Below, piece after piece: positions 25,321 through 38,456 of a DNA stretch of 64,000 nt. Numbering within the stretch: position 1 is the stretch's first letter; each line of letters starts with the position of its first letter. Position numbers and translations under genes: made by a program. The DNA comes from JAKAJA01 sp037440125 (GTDB taxonomy: Bacteria > Acidobacteriota > UBA4820 > DSQY01). The stretch spans positions 1 through 64,000 of the forward strand of contig JBBIUU010000002.1 in NCBI GenBank assembly GCA_037440125.1. Direction: 5' to 3'. The notes below the pieces were generated by a model. The model had not been told where the DNA came from, did no database searches, and saw nothing but the letters and a program-made list of their open reading frames with translations.

Positions 25321-25356
25321 GAGCCGGAGAGCCGGAGAGGCGGAGAGCCGGAGAAC
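25321..25356. repeat. Intergenic 'GAGCCGGA' tandem repeat
   Basis: Four or five imperfect 8-bp units (gagccgga) in the spacer between speA and the permease gene. Same class as the other intergenic short arrays here. Confidence 0.6.
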
Positions 25357-25389
25357 GATCGAGGCGAGGCGCCAACAGATTGACAGGCG

Positions 25390-25425
25390 AAAGAAGATGA
25401 GCGGGCGGCCGGAGCCGCCCGCTCA
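25390..25425 (-). terminator. Strong hairpin terminator of the permease gene
   Basis: Perfect 12-bp stem (arms 25425-25414 and 25409-25398) with a 4-base loop. Reading leftwards it is followed by TCTTCTTTCG. It lies 24 bases past the permease stop and ends the long minus-strand gene run. Confidence 0.8.
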
Positions 25426-25448
25426 CTGCGTCTGGGGGATGAAGCGGC

Positions 25449-26936
25449 CTAGTCGGTCGCCTGGGCGGCCTTGAGGTGGAGGCGGCTGTGCCCGAAGCCG
25501 TAGGAGTAGTAGAGGACGAGCCCGACGGCGAGCCAGACGGCGAAGCGGATCCACGCGCTGGTGGGCAGACCGAGCATCAGATAGAGGCAGGCGACGAGGC
25601 CGAGGGCGGGTACGAATGGCACCCACGGCGTCCTGAAGGGCCTCGGGCGGAGGGGGTCCCTCTGCCGCAGGATGATGACGCCGGCACAGACGATCATGAA
25701 GGCCGAGAGCGTGCCGATGTTGCACAGGTCCGCCATCTCGTCGAGGCTCGCGAAAGAGGAGGCCACCGCCACGAAGAGGCCCGTCAGGATCGTGGTCACG
25801 TGGGGCGTCTTGAACCGCGGGTGGACCTTCGAGAAGGACTTGGGGAGCAGGCCGTCTCGGGACATGGAGAAGAAGATGCGGGGCTGGCCCATCTGGAAGA
25901 CGAGGAGGACGGCCGTGTGGGCCACCACCGAGCCGAAGGCCACGATCCCCGCGGCCCAGTTCATGTCCACCTGGCGCATGGCCACCGAGAGGGGCTCGGC
26001 CGTGTTCAGCTGGTTCCAGGGGATCATGCCCGTCAGGACGACGGCGACCACGACGTAGATCACGGTGCACGCGGCGAGGCTCCCCAGGATGCCGATGGGG
26101 AGGTCCCGCTTCGGGTTGCGGCACTCCTCGGCCACCGTGGACACGGCGTCGAAGCCGATGTAGGCGAAGAAGATGACGGCCGCGCCCGCCTGGATGCCCG
26201 CCCAGCCGTTCGGTGCGAAGGGGTGCCAGTTCTCCGGCTTCACGTAAGCGAACCCGACGACGACGAAGAAGGTGAGCACGAGCAGCTTGATCCCCACCAT
26301 GATCATGTTGAAGCGCGCGCTCTCCCGGATGCCGATCACCAGGATCACGGTCAAGAAGGTGACGATGAAGACGGCGGGCAGGTTGAAGACGATGGCGTGG
26401 CCGAACAGGTGGGGGGCCGACTGGAGGATCTCCGGTGTGTGTAGGGCCGTCCGCAGGTCCGTGGCGAGCCAGCGCGGGAACTCGAGGCCGAAGCCCCGCA
26501 GGAGCTCGCAGAAGTAGCCGGACCAGGAGACGGCCACGGCCACGTTGCCGACCGCGTATTCGAGGACCAGGTCCCAGCCGATGATCCAGGCGACGAGTTC
26601 GCCCAGCGTGGCGTAGGCGTAGGTGTAGGCGCTCCCCGAGATGGGGACGAGGCTCGCGAACTCGGCGTAGCAGAGGCCGGTGAGCCCGCAGGCGACCCCG
26701 GTGAGCAGGAAGGAGAGGATCAGGGCGGGCCCCGCGCCGGGACGCGACGCGTCGCCCGCGGCGGCCGTCCCCACGAGCGCGAAGATGCCGGCGCCGATGA
26801 CTGCGCCGATACCGAGAGCCGTCAGGTCCCAGGGCCCGAGAGCGCGCTTGAGCTTGTGGGTGGTGGTCTCGCTCTCGGCGAGGATGAGGTCCAGGTGCTT
26901 CGTCCGGAGGAGTGTCCGCCAGTTTTTCAGGTTCAC
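25449..26936 (-). CDS. Amino-acid permease, cationic amino acid transporter (CAT) type, APC superfamily
   Basis: 495 aa with about 12-14 membrane helices. The N-terminal motif GIGAVIGAGIFALVGTAAA is the APC substrate-binding loop. AYTYAYATLGELVAWIIGWDLVLEYAVGN and FFAYIGFDAVSTVAEECRNP are typical of CAT/YfnA-like proteins, as is the C-terminal segment LGLPTSAWIRFAVWLAVGL. Probably imports amino acids by proton symport. Arginine supply to SpeA, encoded convergently, is an attractive but unproven idea. It lies 68 bp downstream of the TonB-receptor gene. Confidence 0.9.
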   Translation of the reverse strand: MNLKNWRTLLRTKHLDLILAESETTTHKLKRALGPWDLTALGIGAVIGAGIFALVGTAAAGDASRPGAGPALILSFLLTGVACGLTGLCYAEFASLVPISGSAYTYAYATLGELVAWIIGWDLVLEYAVGNVAVAVSWSGYFCELLRGFGLEFPRWLATDLRTALHTPEILQSAPHLFGHAIVFNLPAVFIVTFLTVILVIGIRESARFNMIMVGIKLLVLTFFVVVGFAYVKPENWHPFAPNGWAGIQAGAAVIFFAYIGFDAVSTVAEECRNPKRDLPIGILGSLAACTVIYVVVAVVLTGMIPWNQLNTAEPLSVAMRQVDMNWAAGIVAFGSVVAHTAVLLVFQMGQPRIFFSMSRDGLLPKSFSKVHPRFKTPHVTTILTGLFVAVASSFASLDEMADLCNIGTLSAFMIVCAGVIILRQRDPLRPRPFRTPWVPFVPALGLVACLYLMLGLPTSAWIRFAVWLAVGLVLYYSYGFGHSRLHLKAAQATD

Positions 26937-27004
26937 CGTGGCCCCGCAGGGGTCGCGCCGGACCCGGGCGGGGTGCCCGGGCCCGGCGGCCTGAGTCTAG
27001 GTTC

Positions 27005-29974
27005 TCAGAAGGACCACCTCAGCGCAAGGCGGATGCGGCGGGCCTCCTGGTGCGCGGTCTGCATCTTGAAGTAGGGGTAGTTCTGGTGCGGGTCCGTGTT
27101 CACCGTGTTGTAGGTCTGGTCTACGGCGGTTGTGACCTGGTTGTTGGTCACGTTGAAGATGTCCGCGCGGAGTGCCAGGTTGCTCTTGAAGATCTTGAAC
27201 GTGTACTGCGCGCCGAGGTCGAGCGACCAGACCGTGGGCGTCCGCCCGGCGGTGCCCCTCTGCTTGGCGAACCCGGTGTTCAGGCCGTACGCGGCGTCCG
27301 CGCCCATGGCGCTGATGGGCGTCCCGCTGGCGAGCGTGAAGTTGCCCGACAGCTCCAGGGGGATGTTGTCGAAGAAATAGCCGCCGTAGGCCTTCAGCAC
27401 GTGGGTGCGGTCGTTGGGCAGGAGGCCGTAGCCGTTCACGAGCAGGGAGGGGATGTCGTAGATGGAGGTCAGGTTGGGGTCGAGCTGCGTGGTCCCGCTC
27501 AGGTACATGCCCTCGTAGTTGCCCTCGAGGCGCGATAGCACGTAGGAGGCCTGGAGGAGCCAGTGGTTCGAGAACCGCTTCTCCGCCGTGACCTCGAGGG
27601 CCTTGTAGATGCGGACGGGTTTGGGGAAGTGGTAGCGGTAGCCCGGCCGGCCCGCGGCGTCGGGGACCCAGATGTTCGTCCACTGGTCGGGGTTGGTCAT
27701 GATGTAGGTCGAGGCGCCGTCCATGGAGATGTCCTCGATGATGCGGCCGATGTCGCGGTACACGCCGCGCACGCCCACGGTGAAGTCGGGCCGGACCTCG
27801 TACTGGTACCCGAGGATGTACTCCTCGTTGTAGGCGCCCTTGAGGGGCCCGCCCGAGGGCCCGCCCTGGATGTACTCGGGCCCGAAGGTGTAGGAGTCCA
27901 TCGCGGACTGGGTCAGCGCTGCGTCGTAGAAGGTGCTGAAGTGCCTGTACTCGTCAGTGAGGACGCGCACCGCCAGGTCCTGCGGGATGCGTTCGAAGTA
28001 CCAGCCCCAGAAACCGTACAGCTTGCTCTTGTTGTTGTGCGCCACGTCCCACGTGAAGCCGATGCGGGGCGCCCACTCGTCGTTGATGTTGAGCTCGTGG
28101 CCGCGGCCGTTGAAGTCCGGGTACCACGGCCGCGGGACGGTCATGTTCAGGTCCTGGCCCTTCATGTGGATCTGGTCGAGGCGCACGCCGAGTTTGAGCA
28201 TGAAGTGGTCCGTGATGTCCCAGTTGTCCTGGGCCCAGTAGGCGGTGTAGGTCTGCTTCGTGTGCTTGTCCTGCGGGTTCATGTAGCCTTCGGCCAGGAA
28301 CGTGTAGTTGGACGGTGAGGTGGGGTCGTAGGCCCAGCGCACGACCACGCCGCCCGAGGTGGACTGCCCGTAGAAGGGGTCCCCTGGGTTTCGCTCGAGC
28401 ATGGCGGGACCGGTCTCGTTGAAGTTCCGCCGGTAGGTGATGTCGTAGACCTGGAGGCCGTAGGAGAGCTCGTGCCGGCCCCACAGGCTGAAGAGGTTCG
28501 TGCCCTTCAGGCGGAGCTGGTCGCTCGTGTCCCACTGCTCGTCGAGGATCTGCCCGCCCGTGGACGCGCGCCAGGAGCTCAGGTCGATGGCCCCCGTGTT
28601 GGGGTCGTAGCTGTTCGGCGGCCCGATGGGGATGACGCCCAGGCCGTCGTAGCCCGTGTAGGAGCTGCCGTTCCGGTAGATCTGGTAGGAGTAGCCCCAC
28701 GTGTCCCGGGCGAGCGCCGAGTTGGGGAGGTTGGAGAACTTCGTGTCGCGCCGCGAGATGATGGCCTCGGTGAAGAACTTCGGCGTCCACGTGGCGTTCC
28801 ACTGCAGGCTGATGGCGTAGTTGTCTGCCTTCTGCGTGTAGGCCGAGGAGACGGGCGAGGGGTTGTCGAGGTTCCGGTAGTAGCTGAGCTTGTCGTTGTT
28901 CCCGAAGTACGACAGCGCCAGCTTGTGGTTCTGGTTAATGTTCCAGGTGAGCTTCGCGGCGTACATGGGGTTCGTCTCTTTGTTCGTGTACCCGGTGCCC
29001 GCGGCCCACGAGTACGCGGGATGCCCGTTGAAGGTGACCGTCCCGTCGGCCCCCGCGCCGTAGCCCGTCTGCGTGTCGTTGTAGTCGTAGGCCACGAAGA
29101 ACCAGAGCTTGTCCTTCACGAGGTACCCGCCCAGGGTGCCGCCGATGTCGTACTGCTTGAAGGACTGGCGGTAGTCCACGGCGCTGGGGTTGTCGAGGGG
29201 TTGGTCTTTGGCGCCCAGGCTGTCGTCGAAGTAGTAGACGAAGAGGCTGCCGTGGAACTCGTTCCCGCCGCTCTTTGTCACGGAGGTGATGTTGCCGCCC
29301 ATGAGGGCGCCGTATTCGGCGTCCATGCCGCCCGTTTTCACCTCGGTGGCTTCGATGAAGTCGAAGTTCAGGGCCGTGATGTTGACGCCGGCCTGGGACC
29401 CCGTGACGTCCACGCCGTTCACCGTGTAGCTGTTCTCCGGGCCGGAAGCTCCCGAGAAGGAGGGCGTGCCCGCGATGCCCGAGGACACGGCGCCGGGCGC
29501 GAGGAAGCTGATGCCGTCGGCGCTCCGCCCGAGGGGGATGGCGTTGATCATCTTGTCCGAGATGTCCGCGCCGACCTCCGTACTCTTGGTGTTGATGAGG
29601 GGCGCGGCGGCCGTCACGACGACCTCCGTCTGGCCCTGGCTGAGGACGAAGGGCAGGTTGACGGTGGCGCCGAGCTGGACCTCGATGCCCTTCCTGATGA
29701 CGCGGTTATAGCCGGCCGCCTCGACCTTCACCTGGTAGTCCGTTCCGATGGGAAGGAAGGGGATCATGTAGGCCCCCTCCAAGTCGGTGGCGACGCCCTG
29801 GTACCCCTGGAGCTTGGGCCCGGAGACCTGGACGAGGGCGCCCGCCACGGGCTGGCCGGCCGCGTCCGTCACTTTGCCCTGGATGCTGCCTCCCTGGGTC
29901 TGCGCCCAGCCCGCCGTGCACGCGAGGGCGAGCAGGACGGCTGCGAGGATCCTCCACGACCCGTACCTATCCAT
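27005..29974 (-). CDS. TonB-dependent receptor, Oar-like, with carboxypeptidase-regulatory-like N-terminal domain
   Basis: 989 aa. Signal peptide (about residues 1-25, ending GWA), then a carboxypeptidase-regulatory-like domain (GGSIQGKVTDAAGQPVAGA to about residue 95), then a plug (EVVVTAAAPLINTKSTEVGA; ENSYTVNGVDVTGSQAG) and a long beta-barrel ending in LRWSF, with the C-terminal aromatic expected of outer-membrane barrels. This Oar-like architecture is abundant in Acidobacteria. I chose ATG 29974 because AAGGAGGT abuts the ATG at 29980 but lies 7 bases before 29974. Ligand unknown, perhaps a glycan or peptide. TonB and ExbD lie about 6 kb upstream on the same strand. Confidence 0.9.
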   Translation of the reverse strand: MDRYGSWRILAAVLLALACTAGWAQTQGGSIQGKVTDAAGQPVAGALVQVSGPKLQGYQGVATDLEGAYMIPFLPIGTDYQVKVEAAGYNRVIRKGIEVQLGATVNLPFVLSQGQTEVVVTAAAPLINTKSTEVGADISDKMINAIPLGRSADGISFLAPGAVSSGIAGTPSFSGASGPENSYTVNGVDVTGSQAGVNITALNFDFIEATEVKTGGMDAEYGALMGGNITSVTKSGGNEFHGSLFVYYFDDSLGAKDQPLDNPSAVDYRQSFKQYDIGGTLGGYLVKDKLWFFVAYDYNDTQTGYGAGADGTVTFNGHPAYSWAAGTGYTNKETNPMYAAKLTWNINQNHKLALSYFGNNDKLSYYRNLDNPSPVSSAYTQKADNYAISLQWNATWTPKFFTEAIISRRDTKFSNLPNSALARDTWGYSYQIYRNGSSYTGYDGLGVIPIGPPNSYDPNTGAIDLSSWRASTGGQILDEQWDTSDQLRLKGTNLFSLWGRHELSYGLQVYDITYRRNFNETGPAMLERNPGDPFYGQSTSGGVVVRWAYDPTSPSNYTFLAEGYMNPQDKHTKQTYTAYWAQDNWDITDHFMLKLGVRLDQIHMKGQDLNMTVPRPWYPDFNGRGHELNINDEWAPRIGFTWDVAHNNKSKLYGFWGWYFERIPQDLAVRVLTDEYRHFSTFYDAALTQSAMDSYTFGPEYIQGGPSGGPLKGAYNEEYILGYQYEVRPDFTVGVRGVYRDIGRIIEDISMDGASTYIMTNPDQWTNIWVPDAAGRPGYRYHFPKPVRIYKALEVTAEKRFSNHWLLQASYVLSRLEGNYEGMYLSGTTQLDPNLTSIYDIPSLLVNGYGLLPNDRTHVLKAYGGYFFDNIPLELSGNFTLASGTPISAMGADAAYGLNTGFAKQRGTAGRTPTVWSLDLGAQYTFKIFKSNLALRADIFNVTNNQVTTAVDQTYNTVNTDPHQNYPYFKMQTAHQEARRIRLALRWSF

Positions 29975-30073
29975 CGGCATACCTCCTTCGAGCCTGCCCC
30001 CCCGTCAGTTTTGCCGACTATAGTGCAACCGAACGACCGGAGATGCAACAGGGGTCCCAAAAGGCAGGGCGTA

Positions 30074-36015
<5,942 letters not shown>

Positions 36016-36063
36016 CGCGCTCCCTTCACCCCCCAGGGTGAACCGACATTTCTGTTCGGACAT

Positions 36064-36092
36064 TTTATAGCTCAAACGGACCGCTGGTGCAA
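36064..36092 (-). promoter_or_regulatory. Promoter for the propeller-GGDEF pair
   Basis: Reading leftwards, TTGCAC (36092-36087), 17-bp spacer, TATAAA (36069-36064), about 50 bases before the chosen start of copy B. Confidence 0.6.
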
Positions 36093-36126
36093 GTTTGAAA
36101 CAGGACCCCGTTCCGCCGGACGGCGG

Positions 36127-36945
36127 TCACTTCTCGGGCGTCAGCTCGAAAGTGTAAAGGACGCCGAGGTTGGGGGCGTCGTACTGGGGCGGGAACTTGG
36201 GGAAGGGCGCCGAGTTGTAGACGGCACGGAGGACCGATTGGTCGAACGCGGGACTCCCGGAGGAGGTCACGATCTGCACGTCGTCGGCCCGGCCCGCGGC
36301 CGTGATGAGGAAGTGGACCGAGGCGGAGATGGTCTTGGTGCCGGTGGCCACGGGCTTGCGCCAGTTGCTCTTCAGCGCGTCCTCGAGGCGGGCCTTGTAC
36401 CACTCGTACTGGAACGTGGGCTCGTCGAGGATGACGCCGGCGCTCTTGCCGCCCAGGCCCGCCGGTCCGCCGTGGCCCAGGCCGACGGACTGGCCGGGCT
36501 TGTCGGTGCGGATGGGCGCGGGGCCCTCCTTCGGCTTGGGCGGCTCCTTCCCAGGCAGGGTGAGCTTGGGAGGCTGCACGGGCTTGGGCGGCTCCTCGGC
36601 CTTTGGCGGGGTGGGCTCGCTCGTCTTACCCGGGGTGCCCGTGGTGGCCCCGCCGACCCCCGCGGGAAGCTCGATGAGCTTGACGAACGTGGGTTCATGC
36701 TGCGCGACGCGCTGGCGCGAGGCGGGGTGCATGACGAAGAGGACGAGCGCCGCCATGTGGAGGAGCGAGGAGAGGATCAGCGCCGCCGGGAGCAGGTGGT
36801 TGTGCTTGAGGGGGAGGGGGCGGAGGGCGGTGTACACCGGCGCCCGTGGCGGGCCTGGGGGCAGCGATCCGCGCCGTGGTCGCCCGCGCGGACCTTCATC
36901 GTCCGCCACGGCGTGCCGGCTCGAGCTTCCCGGACCCGGGTCCAT
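36127..36945 (-). CDS. TonB-like energy transducer
   Basis: 272 aa. Cytoplasmic basic N-terminus (about 45 aa), one membrane helix (LLPAALILSSLLHMAALVLF), a Pro/Lys/Glu-rich periplasmic spacer (KTSEPTPPKAEEPPKPVQPP) and a TonB C-terminal domain (SVHFLITAAGRADDVQIVTS, RAVYNSAPFPKFPPQ). It links the inner-membrane motor to outer-membrane receptors such as the Oar-like one downstream. The N-terminal extension is longer than usual; a start nearer the helix is possible, but GGAGGT precedes 36945. The ExbD gene is 26 bp upstream. No ExbB gene is in the cluster. Confidence 0.88.
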   Translation of the reverse strand: MDPGPGSSSRHAVADDEGPRGRPRRGSLPPGPPRAPVYTALRPLPLKHNHLLPAALILSSLLHMAALVLFVMHPASRQRVAQHEPTFVKLIELPAGVGGATTGTPGKTSEPTPPKAEEPPKPVQPPKLTLPGKEPPKPKEGPAPIRTDKPGQSVGLGHGGPAGLGGKSAGVILDEPTFQYEWYKARLEDALKSNWRKPVATGTKTISASVHFLITAAGRADDVQIVTSSGSPAFDQSVLRAVYNSAPFPKFPPQYDAPNLGVLYTFELTPEK

Positions 36946-36971
36946 GATGCGTCACCTCCGACGGTGAGACC

Positions 36972-37388
36972 TCACTTCTGGGCAGGGGGTTCCGTCGCGA
37001 GGCCCACGGTCTCGATCCCCGCCTGCTTGACCTCGTCCATGATGGTCAGGACCTCACCGTAGGGGACGGCCTTGTCCGCGAACAGGTAAACCGTCTTGTC
37101 GGTTCGGTTCTTGAAGATCTGCTGGAGGTAGCTCTTCATCAGGCCGCGGTTCACGGGCTGGCTGTTGAAGTAGACGTAGTTCTTGTCCTTGGGGATGGTG
37201 ACGATGACGCGCTCGGCCCCGCTGATGTTGCTGGAGACCGTCTGCGGGAGGTTCACGTCGATGCCCCGCTCGAAGAGGGGCGTGGTGATCATGAAGATGA
37301 CCAGGAGCACGAGCATCACGTCCACCAGGGGCGTGACGTTGATGTCGGAGACGGGATCGCCCTCTTGACGGAAGGAACCGAAAGACAT
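36972..37388 (-). CDS. Biopolymer transport protein ExbD/TolR
   Basis: 138 aa, typical ExbD/TolR size. After a short cytoplasmic N-terminus comes DINVTPLVDVMLVLLVIFMI, a membrane helix with the conserved proton-channel Asp (PLVDV), then a periplasmic domain with TVYLFADKAVPYGEVLTIMD. Normally works with ExbB/TolQ, which is absent here; an AmrS-like gene sits where exbB usually lies. It is followed by the TonB-like gene, so an ExbBD-TonB role is favoured over TolR. Confidence 0.92.
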   Translation of the reverse strand: MSFGSFRQEGDPVSDINVTPLVDVMLVLLVIFMITTPLFERGIDVNLPQTVSSNISGAERVIVTIPKDKNYVYFNSQPVNRGLMKSYLQQIFKNRTDKTVYLFADKAVPYGEVLTIMDEVKQAGIETVGLATEPPAQK

Positions 37389-37400
37389 TCGCCACTCTCC

Positions 37401-38456
37401 TCAGGGGGTCCAGACCCCCGGAACCTCCGCGCCGCACGACGGGCAGGAGCCCCCGCGCAGGCGGAGCGCCGCGAGGGAGAACCCCTCGCGGACGATGACC
37501 ATTGTGCCACAGTCGGGGCAGGCCGTGCTCTCCGCCTCGTGCCCCGGGACGTTGCCCACGTAGACGAACTTGAGGCCGGCCTCCCGCCCGAGGTCGTAGG
37601 CGCGCTGCAGCGAGCCCAGGGGCGTGGCCCCGACGTCGAGCATCTCGTAGTCGGGGTGGTACCGGGAGATGTGCCAGGGGATGTGTGCCCCCAGTCCTGC
37701 GATGTGCCGGGCGATGGCGCCGAGCTCCTCGGAGGAGTCGTTGACGCCCGGGACCACGAGCGTGGTGATCTCCAGCCATACGCCCGCGGCGAGGAGCGCC
37801 TCGATGCCCTCCAGCACGCCCTTGAGCGAGGCGCCGCACACCTTGCGGTAGCGGCCTTCGTCGAAGCCCTTCAGGTCCACGTTCGCGCCGTCGAGGAAGG
37901 ACGCCGCCCGCTCCACCGCCTCGGGCGTGAGGTAGCCGTTGGTGACGAAGACGTTCTTCAGTCCCCTGGCGCGGGCCAGGAGCCCCACGGACTCGGCGGT
38001 CTCGAAGAAGATGGTGGGCTCGGTGTAGGTGTAGGCGACGGTGGAGCAGGTCCTTCTCTCGGCGGCGTCCACTACGGCCTCAGGCGGAGTGAGCTCCCCA
38101 TCCACGCCGCCGCCGCCCCTCAGTGCCTGGCTGATCCGCCAGTTCTGGCAATAACGGCACCGGAAGTTGCAGCCCGCGGTGGCGATGGAGAAGGCGTTCG
38201 AGCCGGGCAGGAAGTGGAACAGGGGCTTCTTCTCGATGGGGTCGGCAGCCGCGGCCACGAGGCGGTTCAGGACGAGGGTCCTGAGCGCGCCGCCCTCGTT
38301 CACCCGGACCTGGCACACGCCGGCGTGCCCCTCCGGCACGCGGCAGCGGTGGGCGCACAGAGCGCACCGCACCGCCCCGCCCTCGACGGGGTGCCAGAGA
38401 ACGGCGGGGGAGGAGAGCTCACTGCTTCTCGTTGACGTACTCCGTGCGGGCCCCAC
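37401..38456 (-). CDS. amrS: AmmeMemoRadiSam-system radical SAM enzyme (AmrS-like)
   Basis: About 351 aa. N-terminal Cys-rich section (CALCAHRCRVPEGHAGVC) of the AmrS/PflA-like group, then the radical SAM motif CNFRCRYC. Further family blocks are YTYTEPTIFFET, GLKNVFVTNGYLTPEA, DLKGFDEGRYRKVCGA and IPWHISRYHPDY. A C-terminal zinc-ribbon-like pair (CPDCG; CPSCG) is present. The usual partners (Memo and AMMECR1 proteins) are not in the window, and the reaction is not established. Start GTG 38456 overlaps the PBP1A 3' end by 38 bp; the true start is uncertain because no better codon lies before the first Cys motif. Confidence 0.87.
   Translation of the reverse strand: MGPARSTSTRSSELSSPAVLWHPVEGGAVRCALCAHRCRVPEGHAGVCQVRVNEGGALRTLVLNRLVAAAADPIEKKPLFHFLPGSNAFSIATAGCNFRCRYCQNWRISQALRGGGGVDGELTPPEAVVDAAERRTCSTVAYTYTEPTIFFETAESVGLLARARGLKNVFVTNGYLTPEAVERAASFLDGANVDLKGFDEGRYRKVCGASLKGVLEGIEALLAAGVWLEITTLVVPGVNDSSEELGAIARHIAGLGAHIPWHISRYHPDYEMLDVGATPLGSLQRAYDLGREAGLKFVYVGNVPGHEAESTACPDCGTMVIVREGFSLAALRLRGGSCPSCGAEVPGVWTP

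Noticed and set aside
29975..30073. A sigma70 promoter before the TonB receptor
   Set aside because: A TATAGT box is visible, but the only -35-like word (TTGCAT) is 20 bp away, too far to call with confidence.
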